Source of the DNA: Bathymodiolus brooksi
Taxonomy: Eukaryota; Mollusca; Bivalvia; Mytilida; Modiolidae
Assembly (NCBI GenBank): GCA_963680875.1
Contig: OY804576.1
Coordinates: 72,793,668-72,857,667, forward strand
Direction: 5' to 3'
Length of the DNA stretch: 64,000 nt
This document shows, piece by piece, positions 12,376 through 23,887 of this stretch; position 1 is the stretch's first letter, and the number at the start of each line of letters is the position of its first letter. Made by a program: the position numbers and the translations under genes. The notes below the pieces were generated by a model. That model saw only the letters and a list, made by a program, of their open reading frames with translations, was not told the DNA's origin and did no database searches.

Positions 12376-12535
12376 TCACCTGATGTACGATCACTTCAAC
12401 AACGACAAAGTGATTAATAGTGTATATAATTTAGACATTAAATAAGAGTATATCGGACTACATATAATGTCCGCCATATTGGCGTTCAGTTAACAAACTA
12501 TCATGCACATTCTGGACGCGGACACTGCAAATAAG

Positions 12536-14236
12536 CTAAACATCAGTTTGATTTCGACACTTTTGCTGTTTTTCCTTTGCTAATTGTATCAATGAATTAA
12601 GTGTCTTGATATCTACATCTATGTCTTTAAGCTTCCATTTCCCACGACTTAGATGTTCTTTCTTAAAGTCTTCATCCAACATGGCGTCATTTGCTGCCGC
12701 TAATGTAGCATTATTACCAATATATTTGTTTTTGATCCAAGTTATTGGTATTCCTCCCGATTCTATTATTAATGGCTCAAAAAACTTGTTAGGATAATAA
12801 TGTTCAGGATAAAGCTGAATAACAGCTGTACATTTTTGTACAAATATTGAATGAGTTATGGCGGCACCGTGTGCACTAATTATAATATCATGCTCGTACA
12901 TCCATCTTGCTTGATTAAGATATGATATATGTTCAAAATACACAAGTTCTTTCGTAATGTTCATTTTTTCTATATTACTAATGTGTCTGTCGTGTTTTCT
13001 TCTTATGATGCCAATGCCTCTATTGACAAATCCTTGGCGAAACGTGTTGCATTGTAGTTTTGCAGCATCGAGTGGACTAGACAGCCAAGAGTATGTCTCA
13101 CCAGGATCAACACTAATACGTTTATCTAAGAGTCCTAGTACTGTACACATTTTAGGTTGCTTATGAATCACGAGACAACCCATTCTCTCGGCCATAAAGC
13201 TAAACCATCCACTTGATAATCCATCTTTAACAAGAAAAATACAGTTTTTCGCTCGTTTTTCTGCAAACCACGACCAGCACGGATAAACTACTTGAGCCCA
13301 ATGAGGCATATGCCGAATTTTAACTATTTGTTTAGAAATTATACAAGCATACGACTGAATTGTATCCGCTCCAAATTCACCACCTTTACACGGTAAAATT
13401 GTTTCTTTCATTGGAGTCTTATTCACTCTGTTGATTTGAAAATCAAATGTTGTATTTACAAGCCAATGACTCAATGGTTTGCACCAAAACTCGTTATAAT
13501 ATACTGCCCCATGAGCAAACAATGCCGGGACATAGGAAAATGAACTTCTTGACATTATAAATACATCAGATTCAATTATAGTTTTCCAAGCTTGAACAAC
13601 TGAAGTGTCCAACTTAACATCGTAACCTTCATTCACAAATTCTTCAAATGATTCTGTTTTTTGAGAAAATATAATCACGTGATCATTCGTTCGACGAATT
13701 TTTTCTAACAAATTGAGAAAATACGAGTTGGGTATGTACCTGTAGTAATCACCTGTTTGTTCGTAGTCCATGTTTACGTCACCCCTACGTATATGAACAA
13801 CAATTGTTCTGTTTGTTTTAACATTCCTATTATAATTTGGTCTTTTGAAAAAGTTGTTCATATGAACCCAACGATCTGATTTATAGTTTGAAAGTAATAT
13901 GCAATCTTCGAAAGGTCTAACTTGTAATTGGAATGGCAACTTTAACAATCGAATTAAATCAATCAAATTTTGATCAAATGAACCTACAACTCCTTTATAT
14001 ATCACATTATGTTGAAGAGCCCAGGACCACGCAAACATCATGTCATGGACCTGTGATCCATATCCTCCGGGGTACAATTTTGTATATCCACAAGTTAGTC
14101 TGGGTTCGGAGGAAACATTGTACACATCAATCGACACTGGAGTTCTATTAATATCTCTGATAATGATAGTAAGCGTCGTCAGTAGACAACTCGCAGCAAC
14201 TATCCATAAGAATATTGTCTTATTTGTTTGAGGCAT
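12536..14236 (-). CDS. Two-domain type II membrane glycosyltransferase: fucosyltransferase-like N-half plus GT61 (DUF563) C-half
   Basis: This is an intronless 566-aa frame with an ATG start. Residues 8-27 form one hydrophobic segment after a short cytosolic tail, the layout of a Golgi type II enzyme. Residues ~50-265 include HIRRGDV (148-154) and SRSSFSYVPALF (229-240). The first resembles the HxRRxD donor-binding motif of alpha-1,2/1,6-fucosyltransferases and the second the distal loop of the same fold. Residues ~285-505 resemble GT61: RRKHDRHISN (412-421), SAHGAAITHSIF (454-465) and IQLYPEHYYPNKFF (473-486). Several lumenal N-glycosylation sequons are present (NRT 142, NTT 261, NKT 272, NIT 426). 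Family assignments come from motifs only. Substrate and product are unknown. Absence of introns suggests either a naturally single-exon glycosyltransferase gene or an old retrocopy that stayed open. Confidence 0.8.
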   Translation of the reverse strand: MPQTNKTIFLWIVAASCLLTTLTIIIRDINRTPVSIDVYNVSSEPRLTCGYTKLYPGGYGSQVHDMMFAWSWALQHNVIYKGVVGSFDQNLIDLIRLLKLPFQLQVRPFEDCILLSNYKSDRWVHMNNFFKRPNYNRNVKTNRTIVVHIRRGDVNMDYEQTGDYYRYIPNSYFLNLLEKIRRTNDHVIIFSQKTESFEEFVNEGYDVKLDTSVVQAWKTIIESDVFIMSRSSFSYVPALFAHGAVYYNEFWCKPLSHWLVNTTFDFQINRVNKTPMKETILPCKGGEFGADTIQSYACIISKQIVKIRHMPHWAQVVYPCWSWFAEKRAKNCIFLVKDGLSSGWFSFMAERMGCLVIHKQPKMCTVLGLLDKRISVDPGETYSWLSSPLDAAKLQCNTFRQGFVNRGIGIIRRKHDRHISNIEKMNITKELVYFEHISYLNQARWMYEHDIIISAHGAAITHSIFVQKCTAVIQLYPEHYYPNKFFEPLIIESGGIPITWIKNKYIGNNATLAAANDAMLDEDFKKEHLSRGKWKLKDIDVDIKTLNSLIQLAKEKQQKCRNQTDV

Positions 14237-15468
14237 CGTAGATGGTAGACTTTTTCACGTTTTTAACAGAATCCTAAGCAAAGCAATATGTTGTTCACTT
14301 TCTCAACAGTCACGGGTATGATTTGCCTACTTTCTCGATGGCTATCGGTATCAATTTGTCACGTTCTCCGTGGCTATCGGAACCAATCAAATCACTCTCA
14401 CAATGACTATGAATACGAATTGTCAAATGAATATGAATTGGTGCTATTTCAGAAATCATTACATTTTTTTACGCGACGGCATACTTTTGTTTTCATAAAA
14501 AATATATTGCATGTAAATATAATCAATCAGCTTGGTTGCTTCCATTAATTGTATTGCATTACACAAAATAACTGTAACGATTAACTCATCCAACTTACTG
14601 TTCAGCAGGGTACCCTGCAAAAAAGGCATCACATAAGGAATGTTATGCATTGATTTAAAAATAAAAGATAATTGACGGCATAGCTTAAATGAAGGAAGAT
14701 CAGAGGTCACTTATATAAGATCTAGTGTAGAGCTCATTCTGATGATGTCACATAATCATGCAATGATAGAATAATATTTGTTTTTTGCAAGTTAATATTG
14801 TCCATCGAATTCAAATTGCATAACACAATATCCAATGCCTGACGCATTAATTAGAGGTATGCTAAACACATGCAAGCTAATGTTCAATGAGTTGATATGG
14901 AAAGTGATTGTTCAGGTTTTTGTTCTTGATACTGGTGGAATTGTTGATCATCACTGTTTAAATTTCTTTTCATAGTTACAAAGATAAACTTGGAGACTGG
15001 AGACTCGCGAATTGTATAATACATGTACATGCAAATATGCCTTCGTTTCATCACAAAAAGCCACCGATTAACTTGAGACAGTATGCTATCATAAACTCCT
15101 CTGACTTAGCACGAAATGTGTATGATTAACACTAAATTGTATACACTTTCATGCAACACTTTTCCACATTATACATTATACGCCGACACAAATTTGGAAT
15201 TTGCACTCGGAAATAATTGCATGTCTGTCGAACATCACTTTCAGCTACATTTGTATATATATTTTAGAGCTATATATTATGGCGATCAGGTTTAATAGTT
15301 CAAATTGCTCGAGTTTTAGATGTAAACATCCGAGAGTCGCAAGTCGAGTACACTTCAACGTGAGACGAGAGCGAACCTATTCTATTGGTAAAAGAATCAT
15401 AGTGTTTTATGTCCTTACCACTAGCTCCCCGCCATTCACCTTGACACAAAGGTCCAACATTTAATTTG
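14237..15468. other. Intergenic, upstream of the glycosyltransferase gene
   Basis: AT-rich sequence. I see no convincing TATA/initiator arrangement, exon or repeat copy. A short imperfect repetition of a TTTCTC(A/G)...GTCACG...GGCTATCGG pattern lies at 14,296-14,385. Confidence 0.4.
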
Positions 15469-15712
15469 GGGCCGTCGTGGTCGTGATCGTATGCTAGCTG
15501 GATTTATAACTACATGTGAATCAGTGCCCATCACCACTAACGTTGTGAATTCGAATCTCGCTCAGGCGATACGTACTCGATACAACATTATGTGATAAAG
15601 TTTGTCAGTGACTTACGACAGGTCGGTGGTTTTCTCAGGGTACTCCATCAATAACACTGACCGCCACTATATAACTGAAATAGTGTTGAAAGTGGCGTTA
15701 AACATCATAACC
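15469..15712 (+). repeat. tRNA-derived SINE, nearly complete
   Basis: It starts GGGGCCGTCGTGGTCGTGAT. It has a B-box-like GAATTCGAATCTCG, the body motif GTGATAAAGTTTGTCAGTGA, and ends ACTGAAATAGTGTTGAAAG then TGGCGTTAAACAT. The 3' module is the conserved tail of metazoan SINEs common in molluscs. This copy is the best reference here for the interrupted SINE at 7.2-8.9 kb. Confidence 0.8.
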
Positions 15713-17261
15713 CCCTAATCCCAACATCTAATTGTGCGGAACAAATCAAATGCAACACTCGCTCTTAAGACGGGGCATGAATAACGAGTGCCTTGAGTAT
15801 GGAGAAGGACAAATCATAAGGGGCCAAATTCCTTACATGTAAAAGACAAATTGCAGCAGCTTCGAATCAGAAAGCTTCTCACATATGCTTGAAATGACGA
15901 CTATGATATATTGAAATAAATAAATGGTCAATAGTTGACCTTGAACATATAAAAGTCAAGGTCTTGAGCGGTCGAATTGAACACGACCGTCTGTTTTCAC
16001 CTCGTACATATTGCTGAAAAGTATTATGACAATATGTAACAAAACAATTGACTGACTGAATATTGTTTTAACTCCAGCGAAAAATATTGTAGCTATATAA
16101 TATTCAGAAGTTCAACAATATATAAAACTATATAAAGGTCTTTATCTCTCCGTATTATACCCTGACAACCCTCCCCCACCCCCACCCAAATAACTCAGAA
16201 CATCGATCAGACTTCCCCTATCTGCCACCCGGAGACACACTGGGAAGTTCTGAGGCTTCAGTGAATTGAACTTTAACCAGTATCCAATCAATATTAAACA
16301 ACATAACTATGTGATTTAAAAATGAATAATCACTTTGTTCCGATCTGCTTACTTCGAACAATACAGGTCATTTATGAGAACACAATATATGTTGTAAAAT
16401 GTTGAGTTAACACATATGTCAGAATTTTGATATTAAAAATAGAGTAAAGGCGCCAGGCACAATTTTTTTCAAATCGTGAAGTCTGCTCCCATTTTAAATA
16501 CAATATTATTGTACACCGAGAGAATGAATAAGTAGGGTGATATGTTTAGCCGCTCGAGATATAAGGTATGGACCACTAGAGGCTCTTAGGAACATGTATC
16601 GCTCACCTTGATTAGAAATAGGTATTTGTTTTTGTGGCCGTTTACACAACTGGACACAACGTGCTAGACCAACACGCTTAGTTGGATTTTACAATGTAAA
16701 TGTGACAAAGCATGTTACCAATGCTGTCGTCTTTGATTTGGATGAAACTTCAGTGGCTGATCTAGTGAATAATTACCAAGATCGCCCTTTTTAAAAACTC
16801 CCTGTATGAGCCAATGAATTTTCACCTCAGTTTTATATCAGGAAATGTTGTCGGGGTTATTTGGTTGGTGTCGGCACAATATTCGGAAGGTCGGACAAGG
16901 GCATCGTACGTTTTAACATCACTCCTGCAAAAAGTATGTCTTACCGAAATTAGAGGCCACTTTTACATTAGGTCCGCATGGTATACTTTTGCACAATACT
17001 AGATTCACTATGTGTGAATAAATTAATTTTAGAGTCACATGTCATTTTATACGTGTTTTGATTGATTTAAAAAGTTCAGGTTATTTGTCAATGTACGGAA
17101 TCTAAAAATAAACGTCGTGTGCCGCTGTCATCGGGTAATTTTCTTTAAATGAGGCACCTTTGGGGTTATTTAAATTTATTTCCGATTATTTGCCTTATTT
17201 TGAACAAATAAATATATTTTTCAATATCATAGCAAAAAAAGTTTGAATTAATTTATAAGTA
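15713..17261. other. Intergenic, with a Helitron-like 3' tip and a SINE scrap
   Basis: At 16,576-16,615 the minus strand ends GAGCGATACATGTTCCTAAG then AGCCTCTAG|T, a truncated 3' tip of the Helitron-like family (compare 23,888 and 62,719). About 16,636-16,700 is a minus-strand fragment related to the SINE segment at 59.58 kb (GTGTTGGTCTAG). I see nothing else. Confidence 0.5.
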
Positions 17262-17379
17262 TTGATCGAAATTATTTGTTCGGTTCATTCGAAATAACCT
17301 CAATCAGGTTGTACACACGGTGTGTACAAACTGATTGAGGTTATTTCTTCATGAACCAAACAAAAATTGCGATCAATCC
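17262..17379. repeat. Near-perfect 118-bp hairpin
   Basis: The arms ATTGATCGAAATTATTTGTT and GAAATAACCTCAATCAG pair with their complements around the centre GTACACACGGTGTGTAC. There are only a few mismatches over about 58 bp per arm. It could be a foldback MITE or a structured-RNA source; no target duplication is evident. Confidence 0.75.
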
Positions 17380-17481
17380 TTAAATCTTTTGAGTTTTTTG
17401 TTTGAAAATACAAAACAAATGTCGTACCTGCATCACCTATTAATATGATTGCACTGTAAAGTGGTATTAATCTGTGTCATT

Positions 17482-17560
17482 CATTGATTGATTGATTGGT
17501 ATTCAACACCAATCTTAGCAATATCGTGGTATGAATAAATTTTATAAATTAATTACCCCA
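17482..17560 (-). repeat. SINE tail fragment with (CAAT)n tail
   Basis: It reads TGATTGATTGATTGGTATTC followed by CAACACCAATCTTAGCAATATCGTGG in the plus direction. That is the complement of a SINE 3' module ending in a CAAT-repeat tail. Confidence 0.6.
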
Positions 17561-18311
17561 CCAAAAAATTTGTGTAGTGGTAAATGCTGTACCAAAATAT
17601 AATGAGCTTAACACAAAATTGTATGTGTGTATGTATTACAACTAACATATCCTGTATTTAAACATTATATAGAACTTATGTTATTTGTATGTAATAAAGA
17701 CTTTGCATATTGAACATGGTTGTTCTATAATTGTAAGATCAATATTGTCTGTAACAACTAGCAGAATAAACAGTTATATAAACGACACAGAAATAAAAAT
17801 CTGCTTAAAATTGTCCCAAAAAAATCATTAGTGAACAAAGACTAAACAGTCATTACTTTAAAATACATTTACAAACAGGATTAAATCCAATGTTGAATAT
17901 CACTTTTAAAGTCCGGTTTTTAATATTGACACAGACAGTTAAGTCTTATTTGTCTAATCTTAAAAGTGTGGACACAAAAATGTGCTGTCCAAAAGGCAGG
18001 TGTGGATGTCAATATTTTATATTATTAACTTTAAAAAAAAAAATCATGGACACAGGGGTCCTGGATTTTTTTAATAAAAAACTAATCCTGGATTATTATT
18101 TTTGCTTAAAGTCCTGTCCTGTGTTTTTATTTCAAACTTTCATCAATATTCCAGAATCAAACAAATGAATAAATATAACATAGATTTCTTTTACATGCAT
18201 CTTTTTACCATGCGGAGTCAGTGTGTTTTAAATCGGTCATTCAATCAGGACGCTCATTATTCTTGTTTAACATAAAAATACATCGCTAAAATTAACTGTG
18301 GGTGTTTCCCC
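17561..18311. other. AT-rich intergenic, nothing recognised
   Basis: No exon, repeat copy or RNA gene can be supported here. A 92-aa frame at 17,890-18,168 has lysine/phenylalanine-rich low-complexity composition and no domain. Confidence 0.4.
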
Positions 18312-18690
18312 ACTTCAACTCGTAAATTTACATAGAAATCGGAGATATTTCGTCATAAAACTTCACACATGGTTTTTTCTATCATATTTCTTGAAGACAA
18401 ACATAAAATTTTATTGCAGTTATCAATATTTTATGAGTATCAGCAGTTTTTTTCAACACCGTATCTGTTTCTCGATACAGCCGCAACTTCAACTCGTAAA
18501 TTTACATAGAAATCGGAGATATTTCGTCATAAAACTTCACACACGGTTTTGTCTATCATATTTCTTGAAGACAAACATAAAATTTTATTGCATTTATCAA
18601 TATTTCATGAGTATCAACAGTTTTTTCAACACCGTATCTGTTTCTCGATACATCCGCCCGATTACAGTGACACGTGACCCAGATTAGCAC
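18312..18690 (+). repeat. Two tandem copies of a ~174-bp dispersed repeat
   Basis: CTTCAACTCGTAAATTTACA recurs at 18,313 and 18,487. Each unit ends TTCAACACCGTATCTGTTTC then TCGATACA. The pair ends with GATTACAGTGACACGTGACC. The same unit, and the same 3' flank up to AGATTAGCAC, occurs at 34,275-34,540. The repeat therefore spread with a defined 3' boundary, like a mobile element with a tandem core. Confidence 0.8.
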
Positions 18691-19063
18691 GTTCCAGGAG
18701 TTTTTTCTTAATAATGTTTTTTAATAAGAGTAGCTCACACTGGTACTAAGGGATATGCCACCACACCACCCCTGTTTGTAACAATTTTCCTCTCTTGGAG
18801 TATTTTTCCTATTATTTAAGGTATTACTCATGTTGAAGTATCCCTTACATTTAATTATGATATATTAATAACATTAGTAATTTTAGTATCCGTGGTAGTT
18901 TACTGTTCAGTCGCAGTTTACTATGATACACAAAAATAATAAAACATTAGTGGCTATAATGTATGCTTCTACATAAGACTGATTATACAGGTGTCACAAT
19001 CGTGCAACAAATTTAATTTGACACTATAGCCACCTCGCGAACTAATACGACACTTGTATTTTA
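18691..19063. other. Intergenic, nothing recognised
   Basis: No feature is supported in this AT-rich stretch. Confidence 0.4.
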
Positions 19064-19361
19064 ACAGGGTCCGGGTGGCTCAATGAGGTAGGTAGTTGGA
19101 TTACCTAACAACTCCTACAAGCCTATCACCAATACGGCATGGGTTCGCGCCGGGCTTTGTAAATTACAGAAAGGGTGTACTCAACTCGCAGCCGCAAGTG
19201 ATAAAGCTTACCAGTTGCTTGTCCATGGTCGGTGGTTCTCTCCGGGCACTCCGGCTTCATCCACCACTAAAACTGTTCGCCATGATATAGCTGAAATATT
19301 GATGAAAGTGGCGTTAAACACAATAAATAAATCAATCAATCAATCAATCAATCATATATTT
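19064..19361 (+). repeat. tRNA-derived SINE with intact pol III boxes and (CAAT)n tail
   Basis: It begins GGGTCCGGGTGGCTCAATGA; TGGCTCAATGAGG fits an A box and GGGTTCGCGCC (19,140) a B box. The body carries AGTGATAAAGCTTACCAGTT. The 3' module is GATATAGCTGAAATATTGAT then GAAAGTGGCGTTAAACA, followed by six CAAT repeats. The head differs from the 15.5-kb SINE but the tail is shared, which is common when SINE and LINE tails are exchanged. Confidence 0.8.
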
Positions 19362-19424
19362 TAACCACTAGGTTCATAAATCATTATAACACTTGTCAAT
19401 GGTGTGTTCGACTTGCAATGTGAT

Positions 19425-19428
19425 AAAA

Positions 19429-19495
<67 letters not shown>

Positions 19496-19545
19496 ATTTA
19501 AAGCCAACATTAGCAATTTTTCAGCTATATCGTGGCGTGAAAAAA
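19425..19545 (-). repeat. SINE tail on the minus strand with long (ATTG)n tract, tail-to-tail with the preceding SINE
   Basis: About fifteen GATT repeats (19,433-19,493) lead into GGTATTTAAAGCCAACATTA then GCAATTTTTCAGCTATATCG. This is the complement of a SINE 3' module. Together with the + strand SINE ending at 19,361 it makes a tail-to-tail pair separated by ~70 bp. Confidence 0.75.
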
Positions 19546-20513
19546 ATTACTATTAACTTAGACACTCAATGTGATAAAAAAAAAATGAATTCATCTTAAA
19601 TAATTTTAAAAATCTAGAAATTACATGATTAACATGTTTTAAATGGGAATACTAAAACGTACAACATTAAAAGTAATTTAGCAGTGTGCATAGAATTGTC
19701 ATTAGCCAAAGTCGTCTTGCGCAGAATAGTCATAATTTTCTATGAACTCTGTAATTTTTGTAGCTGAATTATTGCAAAATTCAAAGATTGTATGGTCAAA
19801 GGTATGAACTCCTACTATTTTAATATTTTTTAGCTGTATTTTTAATGCCTTAACATTGTTTCAGAAGTGGGAAAGCTTGTCAAATGTACGCCATATTTAC
19901 AATGTTTTACAAAAAGTTGAGAGGTACTTTTTCTACATTTTCAAATTAAATAACCTATATATAATACTGGGACTCCTTACCTTGTACCATAAACATGGTG
20001 ATGTGCTATTTGTTTTCACTTTTTTATTACTTAAAACAAAATTCTATAAAACAAATTGTGTTACATCTTGAAAACCCGAAAACTTTACAACCCATTATAA
20101 GCAGTGTATCGTGTCTTTGTAAACACAGCATCTAACATAAATATCAAGTAACTCTTATTGGTTTTTTTTTATTCATTTTTGCTTTGAAGTAAAATATAGA
20201 AAGATGCTAAGAAACTTAGATTAAAAAAAATCAACTTTGTCATATCGAGTGCACCCTTCATAAGTGGAATAGCGAATATAATTTTCTTCCGACACTTTTA
20301 TCGTACACATTTATCATATTTTCAATCATTTATATTTTACTGGAAATCAACAAGATATAGTACACTTATGGTGTCTTTTAAAATAATGTTTTATCTTAAA
20401 GACATTACAATTAGAAAAATAAATTTAAGATAATTCAGTGGGGTTTCTTTTACATCGTTCTATATCAACAGTTTTATGAATTACATTACTACTAGGGCTT
20501 AGTAATGCACAAA
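19546..20513. other. AT-rich intergenic
   Basis: No gene is seen. About 20,205-20,270 (complement) is related to 31,083-31,140: both share GGGTGCACTCG followed by an AAAG(T)CGATTT-like stretch. This is a short dispersed repeat of unknown class. Confidence 0.4.
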
Positions 20514-20705
20514 CTGTCTCGGTGGTGCAATGGTTAACGTGCATTCATGGAATGTGGTATATCGTAGGTTCGATGATCGGTCGGGTTAAACCAAAGCCAA
20601 TAAATAAATATGCTCCTTTAAGCACGCAGCATTAATAAGGAGTACGAACGAAGACTGATTTGCTCGAAATAATACTAATGTGTTCAAGCGGAGCGACATA
20701 TCTAC
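20514..20705 (+). repeat. tRNA-derived SINE, second head family
   Basis: It starts CTGTCTCGGTGGTGCAATGG, continues TTAACGTGCATTC and has a B-box-like GTAGGTTCGATGATC. Then follow AGCACGCAGCATTAATAAGG and GGAGCGACATATC. The same family occurs at 57.86 kb (split) and 48.8 kb (minus). It is too diverged from a tRNA to be a functional tRNA gene. Confidence 0.7.
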
Positions 20706-22194
20706 ATTTACGTTTATAAAATCATACGTGGTCAGAAAAGCGGACAGTTTTTTGTTTCGCTGAATAATAAAATATGTTGTAGACTATCTAATTGACATGT
20801 ATATATGTTATGTGTATTGTGTATTTTGAAAATACCTCTTGTAATACACCAATTTGTTTACAATGCTTGACCGAACCTAACACCCACACCATGTAGTAAT
20901 ATACCATCAGACTATGTCTACGCTACTAATATTCTTGTATATGCCACGAAGGCGATTTACTTTCATAGTTAAAAAAAAATATAGATACATTGTATCTTTT
21001 TTTCCTTAAAAGTTAGCTAATTATATATACTGTACTATAATTTACTGAACTGTAAAATAATCATTTGTCTAATCATAGTAATGGAAACAGATTTATATAA
21101 GCAACTATGCTTATGTGTGACTCCAATTGTATTATACATACTTTCAAAAGTGAGGGGGGGGGGGGGGGGTAGGCGCAAAATTAAATCCCCCCCCCCACTT
21201 TTTCTGATAAAAAGCAAGGACGTATAATAATATCTTATGTAAAATCCTCGGTCATGTCGGCACTTGAAATAAACTACTCAGGTCTCCTCTATATGTAAGA
21301 ACTTATATGACTATGATCACGAGTTCAAGGTTACTTTTTCAATAACAAAATATGTGGAAATTCTTACCGGGAGTTTCAAAACCGAAGTCTAAACGGAAAG
21401 TTGACACCCGTGAAAGTAATAAGGCATACGATGCCACAAAAAGGAATACAATGGCTTCAAATGTACAAATGGCTACATTTTGACAGAGAAAGTCAGCTGA
21501 AGTCCTGTGACAGTCACTGGTGAAGTGGTGTACAAAATTTGGGAAAGACGACCCAGACTGTAAATTTGTTAACGGCACCGATAATTTCAAAAAAGACACC
21601 TTAGATTACTGGAGGAGGAGGAGGAATTAGAGTATTCAGAGATGGAGTCAGATTATGAACTGGAACCTGAGGACAAATAAAAATTCAGAATAAAACAAAC
21701 TTATTTAAATATTTGCCTTTTATTAACGTTTTTCAATCTTTGAAACCAAAAAAAATTCACTTTTTTGACACAATTTTTGCACATCTCTTACATTCAAAAC
21801 ATACTCAGAATGCAGGATTTTGCATGTAATTATTAAAAATGTTCAAGGGCGGGCATGCCCCCAAAACCCCTTAGCAGAAGCTCACCGCAAATACAGGTCT
21901 AGACATTTTCCTTCAGGGCTAGAATAGATTAAATCAGTCTAGCCCTGCAGTCTAGACATCAATTCCCATTAAATTCTATCCCTGCTGTGCCTGGTTGGAT
22001 ATGCTCTTGTATTTTCAATAAAATATTTCTCACTTAGTGATGTAAGTAGCACAAAATTGTTGCTTAGAAAATTTGTTGGATGTATGTTTGTGCTATGTAC
22101 ACATGATGTAGGAAAAAATGCACATTTTATTTTGTACCAAAAAATTTCTTGATGTTTTGTCATGAATTTTTTTCTTCATTTTTAGTTATAGCAA
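20706..22194. other. Intergenic, with G/C homopolymer hairpin near 21,155
   Basis: The only structure seen is a run of ~17 G at 21,154-21,170 facing a run of ~10 C at 21,186-21,196, which could pair. A GGAGGAGGAGGAGG tract lies near 21,612. An 86-aa frame at 21,339-21,599 shows no recognisable domain. Confidence 0.4.
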
Positions 22195-23360
22195 TTAAAT
22201 TTCTCAGGTGTTCCCATTATAAAATGGTTGGTATCTTGTAAAATTGGTAAATAAAATACACTACAAATGGAACTGCACAAACCTCTTCCACAATCATTTA
22301 CATACTGGTAGAGATATCAGGAAGCAAAAAATATTGTCCTGAAATTCTAGACTGGAGAGTTATATGTTGCACTTGCAAATATTGAGGACTGGTGCATGGA
22401 CACTCTGTCTTACCTCAAAACAGGCCGGTTATAAATTTGTCAGTAAACAGTAAAAAAAAATACACAGGACTGCAGAGGAATTTCTTGTACAATTATTGAC
22501 ATACATTGTATATCAGTAGGAGATGGAGCCAAAAGTTATCATCTTGAAAGGCCAGGCTGGAGAGTTTTAGGTTGCACATGATGGTGTGGTCACTATGACC
22601 CATTTCGTTGTTTCAGGGCAGGGCCATAAAAAAGTAAAATAAAAAAATACAACAAATGGGACTGCATAGAAATTTTTTCTACAATTATTGACATACCGGT
22701 AGGAGATAGAACAAAAAATTATCATCCTGTAATGCTAGACTGGAGAGTTTTAGGATGCATATGTCGAGGTGGTCACATGTCCCATTTTGGGGGTGAGCAA
22801 AAATATCAGGTTATAAAATTGGTAAAATATGAAAAAAATACAAATGGGGCAGGATAGAAATTTGTTCTACAATTATTGACATATACTAGTAGGAGATAGA
22901 ACAAAAAAATATCATCCTGAAATGCCAGATTGGAGAGTTTTAGGATGCACATGTCAAGGTGGTCACATGTCCCATTTTGCCTTTTTGGGGGGAGAGCAAA
23001 AATATCAGGTTACAAAATTGGTAAAATAAGAAAAAAATACAAATGGGGCAGCTTAGAAATTTGTTCTACAATTATTGACATATACTAGTAGGAGATAGAA
23101 CAAAAAATTATCATCCTGAAATGCCAGACTGGAGAGTTTTAGGATGCACATGTCGAGGTGGTCACATGTTCCATTTTGGGGGGAGCAAAAATATCAGGTT
23201 ATAAAATTGGTAAAATAAGAAAATAATACAAATGGGGCAGCATAGAAATTTGTTCTACAATTATTGACATATACTGGTAGGAGATAGAACAAAAAATTAT
23301 CATCCTGAAATGCCAGGCTGGAGAGTTTTAGGATGCACATGTCGAGGTGGTCACTTCCGT
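22195..23360. repeat. Tandem array, ~193-bp unit, about six copies, progressively homogenised
   Basis: CTGGAGAGTTTTAGGATGCA recurs near 22,739, 22,930, 23,129 and 23,321, about 193 bp apart. Diverged copies lie near 22,365 and 22,558. Each unit also has TTCTACAATTATTGACATA and AGGAGATAGAACAAAAAA. The left units are more diverged and the right ones nearly identical, a sign of recent turnover at the right edge. A long-TIR transposon lies immediately to the right. Confidence 0.85.
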
Positions 23361-23887
23361 CGAGGACCTCAAATAATAGTCCGAGATTCCTCTGTCGTTT
23401 AACGGCATTGATAATCTTGCTGTAGCCGTTCAACGACAGAGGGTGATACATACGGAAAACAGCGGATTTGCTTCTCCAACTCTGGGTCAGCACATTTCCA
23501 CGTTTCGTGGCTATCGGATTTTATTTTCTATCATAAACCTTATATAAATCGCTTCACCAATCATTTTTCTATTCATTCATAAACATCTTACCCTCAGAAA
23601 GTGGTGTTACACTCCATTACAGCACGATTTTGCCTTAGAACCTATGATTTCGACATTTGTCTTCCATTTTTCAAACATTTGTCACGTGACTACGAGAAAA
23701 CTACGATTACCGCAATGTATCATGGGAGATAATTTGCATATAAACAAACAAACAAATATTTTTATTGCCAATCATAGGCGCCTGTTAAGGCAGAACAATT
23801 AACATAAAATTTAATACAGTTGATTATATTGATTGGTAATGATTTTAACAGCAAATTTAGTGAATTACAGATAACCATAAAAAAAAA

